Assembly (NCBI GenBank): GCA_023229785.1
Contig: JALNYV010000004.1
Span: forward strand, 1-64,000
Direction: 5' to 3'
DNA from: Candidatus Dojkabacteria bacterium
GTDB taxonomy: Bacteria; Patescibacteria; Dojkabacteria; SC72
Length of the DNA stretch: 64,000 nt
Shown here piece by piece: positions 49,111 through 56,046 of this stretch. Position numbers and translations under genes: made by a program. Below the pieces are notes generated by a model. That model did no database searches. It worked only from the letters and a program-made list of their open reading frames with translations, and had not been told where the DNA came from. Position 1 is the stretch's first letter; every line of letters begins with the position of its first letter.

Positions 49111-49842
49111 ATGAAAGGAATTATACTTTCTGGAGGAGAAGGAACGCGATTGCGTCCTTTAACAAAAGTGACTTCTAAGCAATTGTTGCCGATCTATAAC
49201 AATCCAATGGTGTATTATCCATTGCAAACATTGCTTCGAGCAGGAGTTAAGGACATACTGTTTATTATTTCTCCTAATCATGCTGGGGATTATTTAAAGT
49301 ATTTAGGATCAGGTAGAGAATTCGGTGCAAAATTTAGTTTTGAAATTCAAGATAAACCAGAAGGACTGGCTCAGGCTTTTATAATTGGAGAGAAGTTTAT
49401 TGGAAATGATAATGTATGTATGATTTTGGGGGACAACATTTTTGAGGATGATTTTAGCAAGGAAATTCAAGAGTTTAAAGATGGAGCACATGTTTTTCTT
49501 AAGGAGGTTGCAGACCCAGAAAGGTTTGGTGTGGCTGGTTTTGCTAAGTCTGGTAAGATTAATCAAATAGTTGAAAAACCAAAAGAATTTGTGTCTAATC
49601 TTGCTATTACTGGTCTGTATATATATGATAATCATGTAGTACAGGTAGCGAAAGAGTTAGAACCATCTTCACGTGGTGAATTAGAAATTACAGATTTACA
49701 TAATTGGTATTTCAAGAGAGGAAAATTAAATTACAGTGTTGTTAAAGGAAATTGGATTGATGCTGGAACTTTTGAGTCACTATTCAAAGCAACTGAAATG
49801 ATCCATGAAAAGAATAAATTATTAAACAGCGGTAATAATTAA
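49111..49842 (+). CDS. glucose-1-phosphate thymidylyltransferase-like (RmlA family)
   Basis: A 243-aa nucleotidyltransferase. MKGIILSGGEGTRLRPLT carries the GGxGTRLxP signature, then KQLLPIYNNPMVYYP, ILGDNIFEDDF (metal-binding Asp), VEKPKE, TGLYIYD and GNWIDAGTFESL, in RmlA order. It activates glucose-1-phosphate to dTDP- or UDP-glucose. Slightly shorter than host RmlA (about 290), lacking the C-terminal helices. It may serve host glycan remodelling or modification of DNA or virion. ATG 49111 is preferred to an upstream in-frame codon inside the lipoprotein gene. Confidence 0.9.
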   Translation: MKGIILSGGEGTRLRPLTKVTSKQLLPIYNNPMVYYPLQTLLRAGVKDILFIISPNHAGDYLKYLGSGREFGAKFSFEIQDKPEGLAQAFIIGEKFIGNDNVCMILGDNIFEDDFSKEIQEFKDGAHVFLKEVADPERFGVAGFAKSGKINQIVEKPKEFVSNLAITGLYIYDNHVVQVAKELEPSSRGELEITDLHNWYFKRGKLNYSVVKGNWIDAGTFESLFKATEMIHEKNKLLNSGNN

Positions 49843-49846
49843 ATGT

Positions 49847-49936
49847 ATGTTAATTAAATTGGTGTTTGCTGTGTGGGTATCATTGTTATTAATTTTTTGT
49901 CTTTTAATTGCTTGGTTAGCAAGGAAAGATGATTAA
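49847..49936 (+). CDS. 29-aa membrane peptide
   Basis: A short frame from ATG 49847 with one membrane span (LVFAVWVSLLLIFCLLIAWL) and a charged end (ARKDD). Such mini-membrane peptides recur further downstream. Function unknown. Confidence 0.4.
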   Translation: MLIKLVFAVWVSLLLIFCLLIAWLARKDD

Positions 49937-49953
49937 ATGAAAGAGATAAATAT

Positions 49954-50352
49954 ATGAACATAGTATTAGGATTTGGTTTAACAGAAACGGATTTTGAAAA
50001 GCAAGAGTTTGGTTTTGTTGAACAGTTTGTAAAAGAAAAAATAGAGAATTATAGAGAAGAGGATGGGATTGATTTCTGTTTTACAGATGATTTTGCTAAA
50101 GAGCTTTCAGAAAAATTGAAAGAACGTAAAGACCAATATGATAAGTTGCTAGACGAATATAAAACCGCAACAAAATTCCCAGACAGATATTCAACATATT
50201 ATTTTGATGTTTTGCATAATTCGTCAAACCTTTGTGTGGTTTTTAAGTTCAGCCACATAAACCGCAGACACGCCATGTCGCCAGATGGCTGGGCTGCTTT
50301 ACTTGAAACGAAACAAGTTTGTTATATAGACCTTTACGATTACAAATTTTAA
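49954..50352 (+). CDS. hypothetical protein
   Basis: A 132-aa acidic protein with a helical N-terminal two thirds (FVEQFVKEKIENYREEDG, LSEKLKERKDQYDKLLDEY) and a C-terminal DGWAALLETKQVCYIDLYDY. No family recognised. Last gene before a structured RNA. Confidence 0.5.
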   Translation: MNIVLGFGLTETDFEKQEFGFVEQFVKEKIENYREEDGIDFCFTDDFAKELSEKLKERKDQYDKLLDEYKTATKFPDRYSTYYFDVLHNSSNLCVVFKFSHINRRHAMSPDGWAALLETKQVCYIDLYDYKF

Positions 50353-50392
50353 CCCCCTCTAACTAAATCTAATTAAATAACAGGTTCGTTGA

Positions 50393-50522
50393 TGGGGGTG
50401 CGAACGGCAGAAGCCGTAAACCAGCTTGGCTCGGAGTTGCAAGGGAAGCGACACTGGCACGATACACAGCTCCCTGATGACGTGCGAAGTCCGAGACTCT
50501 ACATTCATTTGTAGCCGCCCCA
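50393..50522 (+). ncRNA. structured RNA candidate C with kissing loops
   Basis: TGGGG (50393) pairs with CCCCA (50518) to close the fold. Inside: ACGGC-agaa-GCCGT (50404-50417); CTCGGA (50430) with TCCGAG (50490); GTTGC/GCGAC (50436, 50448), whose loop AGGGA can kiss TCCCT (50471) in the loop of GCACG/CGTGC (50457, 50481); CTACA/TGTAG (50499, 50510). The 50353-50554 gap holds no convincing frame. No known ribozyme or riboswitch recognised. Confidence 0.6.
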
Positions 50523-50554
50523 CCACCAGCGAATCTAATTAACTAATAAATAAT

Positions 50555-50959
50555 ATGAATAGAGAAATCAAATTTAGAGCGTGGGATAAAGTAAGTAGCA
50601 AAATGTATTTTGTATATCAAATGTCATTCTTCTGGGATGGCGATAGAGGTGCAGATTGGAATCGGGGAGCAATAAAGCTATGTGAAGATACCGAAGATTT
50701 TAGTAAGAATAACTGGAAAGCGCCTGGAGATATAGAAATCATGCAATACACAGGTCTCAAAGACAAGAACGGTAAAGAGATTTATGAGGGGGATATTCTA
50801 AAATGTGGAAATGTTGAAAAGTTTGAAGTGAAATGGATTGTTACTGAACACAAATGTTTCGTTCAATATGGTTATCCTGACACACACAATTTTCATTGCA
50901 GTCATTGGTGCGAAGTCATCGGCAACATCTATGAAAACCCAGAACTAATTAACCCTTAA
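50555..50959 (+). CDS. YopX-like protein
   Basis: A 134-aa protein with the YopX family pattern: MNREIKFRAWDKVSSKMYF at the start, then IMQYTGLKDKNGKEIYEGDILK and a C-terminal VIGNIYENPEL. YopX proteins are common in phages and form oligomeric beta-rich assemblies; their function is not established. Preceded by the recurring AACTAATAAATA leader of this gene island. Confidence 0.9.
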   Translation: MNREIKFRAWDKVSSKMYFVYQMSFFWDGDRGADWNRGAIKLCEDTEDFSKNNWKAPGDIEIMQYTGLKDKNGKEIYEGDILKCGNVEKFEVKWIVTEHKCFVQYGYPDTHNFHCSHWCEVIGNIYENPELINP

Positions 50960-50983
50960 ATCCATTTACGAAAGGATAATTAA

Positions 50984-51214
50984 ATGAAAAAGGAAATACA
51001 ATTAGCTAAAGTAGGTAATAAAATTAGATTTACTTTTATGACTGCTGCTATAAGCTGTCAGTCTAGTCGACGATATACTGGAACTGGTAAAATTATTCGC
51101 TTAGCCAAACCAAAAGAACATGATTGGGAAAAAGATTTAAAAGTATTTGTAGTGAAAGAATTTAAGAATAGATTTACTTTAGTAAGATATAATGAGGTAA
51201 TCGCAATTCTATGA
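50984..51214 (+). CDS. hypothetical small basic protein
   Basis: A 76-aa protein, beta-rich and basic (VGNKIRFTFMTAAISC, TGTGKIIRLAKP, FKNRFTLVRYNEV), possibly a small barrel. The start uses the ACGAAAGGAT site that recurs before later genes of the island. Overlaps the next ATG (ATGA). Confidence 0.5.
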   Translation: MKKEIQLAKVGNKIRFTFMTAAISCQSSRRYTGTGKIIRLAKPKEHDWEKDLKVFVVKEFKNRFTLVRYNEVIAIL

Positions 51215-51420
51215 ACGAAGCAATAAAATTAGTTTATGGTAGAACAGTAGATGAATTAATAAATCCACAAAGTTATCAACCGTTGCCAAAATGTGCTCCT
51301 GATTGTCCTATGACGCCTATTCATTGGAATATAAATGATTTCTGGTCGTTAGTCCCTTTAATATTAAGTTTGCTGTTAATTTTAGTATGGTATATGTTTG
51401 CAACTTTACGAAAGGATTGA
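51211..51420 (+). CDS. small membrane protein sharing an N-terminus with its neighbour
   Basis: A 69-aa protein beginning MNEAIKLVYGRT, with one membrane span near the end (LVPLILSLLLILVWYMFATL) and two CxxxC-type cysteines before it. The first 22 nt are identical to the start of the following gene, a local duplication of the initiation region. Confidence 0.5.
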   Translation: MNEAIKLVYGRTVDELINPQSYQPLPKCAPDCPMTPIHWNINDFWSLVPLILSLLLILVWYMFATLRKD

Positions 51421-51421
51421 T

Positions 51422-51739
51422 ATGAACGAAGCAATAAAATTAGCAATAGAAAAAGGTGGGTATGACAAAGAACGAATGAAATATCCCATAGCTGAATATA
51501 ATATGTATCTAGATGAACTAATAGCACCCTTAGACCCACTATTCTGGCAAGCATTAGGCAAGGCTTTGGGGTGGGCAGAATGTGAACCTTGGTGGAATGA
51601 TGACAAACAAATGATGATATGTCCTACTTTACACATTACACCTTGTTGGTCAGTCTATGCTCTCCGCTTCTTTGAACTAACATTAACACAAGGTGATACC
51701 GAAGCCTTTTGGAAGGAATTATTACGAAAGGATGATTAA
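51422..51739 (+). CDS. hypothetical phage protein
   Basis: A 105-aa soluble protein beginning MNEAIKLAIEKGGY, with DPLFWQALGKALGW and ALRFFELTLTQGDTEAFWKEL. This pattern is common in small phage proteins of unknown function. ATG 51422 follows ACGAAAGGAT and is preferred to an upstream in-frame codon. Confidence 0.6.
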   Translation: MNEAIKLAIEKGGYDKERMKYPIAEYNMYLDELIAPLDPLFWQALGKALGWAECEPWWNDDKQMMICPTLHITPCWSVYALRFFELTLTQGDTEAFWKELLRKDD

Positions 51740-51904
51740 ATGAAAGAGATGATAAAACTTGTTCGTAAAATAAAGAAAGTTAAGAAATGCAAAGACGGTA
51801 AACATAAACCAGTAGTATATGAAGTATGTAGCTTTTGTGGTAAAGGTGAAGGATTGTGTAAAAAATGTTCCGAGCCTTGTGATGATGAGGGAAATGAACT
51901 TTAA
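51740..51904 (+). CDS. 54-aa zinc-finger protein
   Basis: A 54-aa protein with a basic N-terminal third (LVRKIKKVKKCK) and a cysteine cluster CSFCGKG, LCKKC, PCDD, suited to one zinc site. Start overlaps the previous stop region (TAAATG) after ACGAAAGGATG. Function unknown. Confidence 0.5.
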   Translation: MKEMIKLVRKIKKVKKCKDGKHKPVVYEVCSFCGKGEGLCKKCSEPCDDEGNEL

Positions 51905-51929
51905 CCCTCTCTAATTAACTAATAAATAT

Positions 51930-52103
51930 ATGAAGAGTAAGAAACTTAATTGTGAATGTGTCGCTGGCAAGAAAATCTGCAATCATTTAATTGTTATAGA
52001 TTTTGATAAAGATTTAATTGAGTTTAATGTTTATAAGAAAAAGAAACTATTGGGTGGAGTAGTTGTAAAGAAGTCAGACATTAAGAAATTCTTAGGAGTA
52101 TGA
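51930..52103 (+). CDS. 57-aa hypothetical protein
   Basis: A 57-aa basic protein: NCECVAGKKICNH near the start could bind zinc; the rest is beta-like (IEFNVYKKKKLLGGVVVK). The start is preceded by the repeated AACTAATAAATATATG leader. Confidence 0.45.
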   Translation: MKSKKLNCECVAGKKICNHLIVIDFDKDLIEFNVYKKKKLLGGVVVKKSDIKKFLGV

Positions 52104-52105
52104 AG

Positions 52106-52231
52106 ATGAATTGGAATCACTTATTGTTAATTGGTTACGATTTTCCTGGATTACTAATTTGGATTGGTGTTGTTGTTCTGTTTATAGTAATAAGTTATTG
52201 GTTGGGTAGAATAGGGTTTTGGGATAATTAA
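52106..52231 (+). CDS. 41-aa membrane peptide
   Basis: A 41-aa peptide with one span (LLIWIGVVVLFIVISYWLG) and a short polar end. One of several tiny membrane peptides in a row; no family recognised. Confidence 0.4.
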   Translation: MNWNHLLLIGYDFPGLLIWIGVVVLFIVISYWLGRIGFWDN

Positions 52232-52256
52232 GAATTAAGAAATTTATGAGGGAAGT

Positions 52257-52406
52257 ATGACAGATATTGAAATAATTTTAGCAGTCGCTTGTGCATTTAG
52301 TCTTACTATCAATGTAGTGATTTTACGCATACTAATCAAAGATGAACAAGAAAAGATAAAGAGAATAAGGGAATGGTTGGATAACAACCCCCACCAAGAG
52401 GAGTAA
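52257..52406 (+). CDS. 49-aa membrane peptide
   Basis: A 49-aa peptide: N-terminal span (IEIILAVACAFSLTINVVILRIL) then a basic helical tail (KIKRIREWLDN). A GAGGGAAG site precedes the start. Topology resembles small spanin- or holin-like peptides, without a specific match. Confidence 0.45.
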   Translation: MTDIEIILAVACAFSLTINVVILRILIKDEQEKIKRIREWLDNNPHQEE

Positions 52407-52411
52407 ATAAT

Positions 52412-52504
52412 ATGACAGAAGAAGATAAATATTTCGTATTACTTGTTAGCACTTTATTAGGTGGTGGTGTATTGTGTGTTGTATTGTTTGTTATTTTTTT
52501 GTAA
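52412..52504 (+). CDS. 30-aa membrane peptide
   Basis: A 30-aa peptide, almost all membrane span (VLLVSTLLGGGVLCVVLFVIFL), preceded by an AAGAGGAG site overlapping the previous gene. Function unknown. Confidence 0.35.
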   Translation: MTEEDKYFVLLVSTLLGGGVLCVVLFVIFL

Positions 52505-52525
52505 GTTTAATTAACTAATAAATAT

Positions 52526-52615
52526 ATGAAAGAAACAGATAAAGCATTTTGGATAGGATCATTTTGGGGAATAATTGGTGGTATGATTGCAGCCGCAGTA
52601 ATTTTAGCCAGGTAA
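52526..52615 (+). CDS. 29-aa membrane peptide
   Basis: A 29-aa peptide with a glycine/alanine-rich span (FWGIIGGMIAAAVILA). Preceded by the repeated AACTAATAAATATATG leader. Function unknown. Confidence 0.35.
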   Translation: MKETDKAFWIGSFWGIIGGMIAAAVILAR

Positions 52616-52633
52616 TTAACTAAAGGAGTAAAT

Positions 52634-52939
52634 ATGAAAACTTATAATATAACAATAGTTCTATGTGTTTTAATTTTAATAGGTTTAACTGGTTTGGTTG
52701 GTTTTAGTTATAAATTGGGTTTTAATTCAGCATTGGATAAAGCGACAATAGAGATAGAAGAATTTACAGAGGATATTGCCACAAAAACAGATATTGATAA
52801 GATGCTTGATGCTAATTACTTAGAAGGAGTAAAAGATGGAGTTCATTGTGTGGATGTAGAAATGATTCAAAAAAAGCCAGTTTATGCTGATGAACGATGT
52901 GTTAAGTCAAGGGATAGAATCTTAAAAATGGAGGAATAA
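52634..52939 (+). CDS. membrane-anchored small protein
   Basis: A 101-aa protein with an N-terminal span (ITIVLCVLILIGLTGLVGFS) and a soluble acidic tail with two cysteines (HCVDVEM, ERCVKSRDR) that could form a disulfide outside the cell. An AAAGGAG site lies 8 nt upstream. An i-spanin-like layout, but no match recognised. Confidence 0.5.
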   Translation: MKTYNITIVLCVLILIGLTGLVGFSYKLGFNSALDKATIEIEEFTEDIATKTDIDKMLDANYLEGVKDGVHCVDVEMIQKKPVYADERCVKSRDRILKMEE

Positions 52940-52943
52940 TCTA

Positions 52944-53147
52944 ATGAATTGTCCATATTGTCCAACAAAAGCCTCAACATCAGCCGCTTGTGGTTGTGTG
53001 TGTCACGGAACGGGATTAACACAGGGTCATTATATTCCATCGAAAGAAAAAGATTGTGATTGTTCTGGCCCATACACCTGTAAATTACACGAAGGTTCGT
53101 TTGACTACTGTGATAACTTGAATTGTAAATGTCATAAAAAGGATTAA
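52944..53147 (+). CDS. cysteine-rich zinc protein
   Basis: A 67-aa protein with 14 cysteines in CPYC, CGCVCHGTG, CDCSGPYTC and CDNLNCKC. HGTG and similar turns recall DnaJ-type or zinc-cluster proteins. Likely two zinc sites. No function recognised. Confidence 0.5.
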   Translation: MNCPYCPTKASTSAACGCVCHGTGLTQGHYIPSKEKDCDCSGPYTCKLHEGSFDYCDNLNCKCHKKD

Positions 53148-53195
53148 TTAAAAGAATAAATAATTAAACAGGGCGATGACCTACATCAAAATAAT

Positions 53196-53378
53196 ATGTT
53201 TGATAAAACTATTCACGAAGCACCTATCCCAGTGCTTAAGCCAGGAGAAGCAATGCCATGTCCCAAATGTAAGGGGACGGGGAAAAATCAAGAGTATCGT
53301 CAATATCCAATGAGTCTGAAATGTGATGTTTGTGATGGAAAGAAGTTTATTAAATTTCCTGAAAATGAAAAACTTTAA
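53196..53378 (+). CDS. DnaJ-type zinc-finger mini-protein
   Basis: A 60-aa protein with CPKCKGTGKN and CDVCDGKK, a single CxxCxGxG-type zinc finger pair as in the DnaJ central domain. Such mini-proteins are frequent in phages. Its 3' end overlaps the next start. Confidence 0.6.
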   Translation: MFDKTIHEAPIPVLKPGEAMPCPKCKGTGKNQEYRQYPMSLKCDVCDGKKFIKFPENEKL

Positions 53379-53553
53379 ATTTGTAAAGCCAAGAACCCAA
53401 ATAATACATTTTGTTGGTGGTGTAAAAAGAACCATTAGTGATATAATTGCGGTTAAAGAAAATGAAATGGTACATTTAACTACCCTTAGTGGTACTGAAT
53501 GGATAATTAATAAAAATAATGTTTTAATGGTAGAAGTAATTAAGGATAAATAA
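53365..53553 (+). CDS. 62-aa hypothetical protein
   Basis: A 62-aa protein, beta-rich, resembling a small barrel (IIHFVGGVKRTISDIIAVKENEMVHLTTLSG). ATG 53365 is inside the end of the zinc-finger gene. Probably co-translated with it and with metK, which begins 2 nt after the stop. Confidence 0.5.
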   Translation: MKNFKFVKPRTQIIHFVGGVKRTISDIIAVKENEMVHLTTLSGTEWIINKNNVLMVEVIKDK

Positions 53554-53554
53554 T

Positions 53555-54517
53555 ATGATAAGAACAAGCGAAAGTGTTAGTCCTCTCCATCCTGATAAGA
53601 TTTGTGATCGCATAAGCGATGCAATCTTAGATGAATGTCTTAGGCAAGATTCTGATAGTAGGGTAGCCGTCGAGACTATGGGAGGGCATGGTATAATTAC
53701 TATCACGGGTGAGTTAACAACTGATGCTTATGTGGATGTTAGAGAAATTGTAAAAGGTATAGTCGGAGATAAGTATGGCGTACAAGTCAACATAGTAAAA
53801 CAAAGTCCTGACATAGCAAGGGGCGTGGATACAGGCGGTGCTGGTGATCAAGGGATTATGGTAGGATACGCGACAAATGAAACTCCAGAACTGATTCCAT
53901 TAGAAGAAAAGTTATCACGAAGTCTTTGTCAGTTTATTTATGAAAAGCATCCGTTTGATGGTAAGACACAAGTGACTTTGGAAGACGGATTTATAAAATC
54001 AATCGTGGCAAGTTTTCAGAATGTAACTCAAAAAGATTTGAAGGATGAAGTATTGGCATGGTTGCATTTAATAAAAAAACCTCAAGATGGTATTGATATT
54101 TATTGCAATCCAGCAGGCGATTGGAATATTGGTGGTTTTGAAGCTGATACAGGACTGACTGGCCGTAAACTTATGGTGGACAACTATGGTCCTCGTGTGC
54201 CTATTGGCGGTGGTTGCTTCTCTGGCAAAGATCCAAGCAAGGTAGACAGAAGCGCAGCATATATGGCACGACGAATTGCTGTGGATATACTAAGGCTTAG
54301 AAATGCCAAAGAAGTATTTGTAACACTTAGTTACGCGATAGGGAAAGTCGAACCTCTACAGGCAACAATGATTGTGGATGGAGTGGAGGAACCTATACCG
54401 AATACGTATCCGCTTACACCAAATGGTATTATCAAGTACTTGCAACTACGGGTCCCACAGTTCGAGGCGACCGCAAAATTTGGTCACTTCGGTAATGGGT
54501 TCCCCTGGGAAGCTTAA
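53555..54517 (+). CDS. metK: S-adenosylmethionine synthetase
   Basis: A 320-aa MetK. SESVSPLHPDKICDRISDAILDE holds the ATP- and methionine-binding HPDK. Then VDTGGAGDQGIMVGYA (GAGDQG signature), TGLTGRKLMVDNYGPRVPIGGGCFSGKDPSKVDRSAAYMAR (GGGxFSGKDxxKVDRS) and the terminal FGHFGNGFPWEA. It makes SAM from ATP and methionine. About 60-70 residues shorter than host enzymes (about 385), mainly through shorter inter-motif loops. The C-terminal FPWEA is repeated at the end of the homing endonuclease downstream. Confidence 0.95.
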   Translation: MIRTSESVSPLHPDKICDRISDAILDECLRQDSDSRVAVETMGGHGIITITGELTTDAYVDVREIVKGIVGDKYGVQVNIVKQSPDIARGVDTGGAGDQGIMVGYATNETPELIPLEEKLSRSLCQFIYEKHPFDGKTQVTLEDGFIKSIVASFQNVTQKDLKDEVLAWLHLIKKPQDGIDIYCNPAGDWNIGGFEADTGLTGRKLMVDNYGPRVPIGGGCFSGKDPSKVDRSAAYMARRIAVDILRLRNAKEVFVTLSYAIGKVEPLQATMIVDGVEEPIPNTYPLTPNGIIKYLQLRVPQFEATAKFGHFGNGFPWEA

Positions 54518-54519
54518 AT

Positions 54520-55098
54520 ATGAAAACAGGAACATATAAACATTCAGATGAGGTAAGAAGAAAAATAAGCGAGAACAAACGAGGTGTTAAACCTCCTCCT
54601 TTCTCCAAGGAACATCGTCTTAAATTAAGCCAAGCACTTAAAGGTAAACTCCTTACTGAGGAACACAAGAGGAAGTTAAGTGAAGCCCATAAGGGGAAGG
54701 TTCATTCGGAAGAGCATAGAAAAAATAATAGTAAGGCACGAACAGGTAAAAAATTAGCTCCTTTCTCAGAAGAACATAGACGGAAAATTGGTGAGGCCCA
54801 ACGAGGGGAGAAGGGTAACAACTGGAAGGGTGGAATAACTCCGATAAACCAAAATATCAGAAATTCTTTTGAATATAAATTATGGCGTAGGGCCGTATTC
54901 GAGCGGGACAAATATACTTGTGTTTGGTGCGGAGATGATTCAGGAGGCAATTTAGAAGCTGACCATATCAAACCCTTCGCCTACTTCCCTGAACTTCGGT
55001 TTGCGATTGATAATGGGCGAACATTATGTAAACGCTGTCATAAGACTACGGATAGTTATTTAAAACAATTAAGGAATAATTTTCCTTGGGAGGCATAA
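54520..55098 (+). CDS. NUMOD3-HNH homing endonuclease ending in a metK-like tail
   Basis: A 192-aa mobile endonuclease: four NUMOD3 repeats (SEEHRKNNSKARTGK-like) in residues 8-95, then an HNH core (FERDKYTCVWCGDD, LEADHIKPF, GRTLCKRCHKTT). The last residues NNFPWEA copy the end of MetK (NGFPWEA) but with different synonymous codons at every degenerate position of FPWEA. I infer insertion near the metK 3' end with a recoded copy completing metK. It shares TAATG with the next gene. Confidence 0.9.
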   Translation: MKTGTYKHSDEVRRKISENKRGVKPPPFSKEHRLKLSQALKGKLLTEEHKRKLSEAHKGKVHSEEHRKNNSKARTGKKLAPFSEEHRRKIGEAQRGEKGNNWKGGITPINQNIRNSFEYKLWRRAVFERDKYTCVWCGDDSGGNLEADHIKPFAYFPELRFAIDNGRTLCKRCHKTTDSYLKQLRNNFPWEA

Positions 55099-55466
55099 TG
55101 AATTACGAACTTGCTGAACAGTTAAAAGATGCGGGATTCCCACAAAGGAAAGAATGGGATGAAGGATATTTTTATTGTAAATGTTGTCGAAAATTACATT
55201 TATTTAAAAATGATCCAGATGAATCTAATTTTGTTGGTAATGATTATTTACATAGATGGAAAGACTACTCAGACAATTGGATAACTTGTCCGTCATTGGA
55301 AGAATTGATAACTGCATGTGGAGATGAGGAATTTTCAATTGGTATATCTAAATATGCTATTGGGATTATTGTTCCGAATCGACCAGATATTGATATTGGT
55401 ATTCAGACTAATCTTATTCAAGCAGTAGCTAAACTTTGGTTGGAATTAAATAAAAAACATGAATAA
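55098..55466 (+). CDS. conserved phage hypothetical protein
   Basis: A 122-aa protein starting NYELAEQLKDAGFPQR, with YCKCCRKL, CPSLEELITACGDEEF and NLIQAVAKLWLELNKK. This pattern (xxLAxxLKDAGFPQ ... PSLEELIxACG ... AVAxLWLxL) belongs to a widespread phage family without known function. ATG overlaps the previous stop. Confidence 0.7.
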   Translation: MNYELAEQLKDAGFPQRKEWDEGYFYCKCCRKLHLFKNDPDESNFVGNDYLHRWKDYSDNWITCPSLEELITACGDEEFSIGISKYAIGIIVPNRPDIDIGIQTNLIQAVAKLWLELNKKHE

Positions 55467-55821
55467 TATAATTAAACTTTATCCAGAACGATCATCTTTC
55501 TATTTTGAGGTTGTTGTATTTAAGACCAAGAATGAAATGTTGCAGCGAATTAGGAAAGATGGAGGGACAACAGCAAATGATACTGAGGCATATTGTCTGT
55601 ATTCGAAACGATTGAAACGATTGGGTAAGATTTATTTTTATCAAGGAGCTACTGAAGCTGATACTGTCGCTCACGAAATGATTCATGCCGTTTCTGGATA
55701 TATGGACTACATAGGAGTGCATATATTGGAATTGTCTCTGAGCAAAGCCTCAGAAGCAGAAGAAAGGTTTTGTAGGGCAGTAGATGGTTTAATTAAACAA
55801 TTTTATAAGAAAGTTAAATAA
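55459..55821 (+). CDS. zincin-like protein
   Basis: A 120-aa protein with ADTVAHEMIHAVSGY, an HExxH zinc motif, and a downstream ASEAEERFCRAVDG that could provide a third ligand. Resembles small predicted metallopeptidases of phages. One of three zincin-like genes in the window. Confidence 0.65.
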   Translation: MNNIIKLYPERSSFYFEVVVFKTKNEMLQRIRKDGGTTANDTEAYCLYSKRLKRLGKIYFYQGATEADTVAHEMIHAVSGYMDYIGVHILELSLSKASEAEERFCRAVDGLIKQFYKKVK

Positions 55822-55822
55822 T

Positions 55823-56014
55823 ATGAAATGTCCAAAAAAAATTTGGTTTTTTGAATGCTCATGTCCTAATCATGCAAATCCTAACGAATCACGTATGCAT
55901 GGTAGGTGTAATAATTGTGGTCATGAAGTAGAAGGCGATCCATATTTTAGTAAAGAAACTCAAGAATTTGTACAAAAATTAATTAGAGGAAATGGAGATC
56001 CGACTAAGGGTTAA
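55823..56014 (+). CDS. 63-aa zinc-ribbon protein
   Basis: A 63-aa protein with CSCPNHANPNESRMHGRCNNCGHEV, which supplies four or more cysteines plus His for a zinc ribbon. Directly after the zincin gene (TAATATG). Function unknown. Confidence 0.5.
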   Translation: MKCPKKIWFFECSCPNHANPNESRMHGRCNNCGHEVEGDPYFSKETQEFVQKLIRGNGDPTKG

Positions 56015-56046
56015 ATCATTTATATAAAAAGAATTAATTAATAATT

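Noticed and set aside
53181..53567. Antisense frames such as the 128-codon frame opposite the zinc-finger and metK genes
   Set aside because: Shadow of well-supported genes on the other strand, with hydrophobic low-complexity translation and no start signal.
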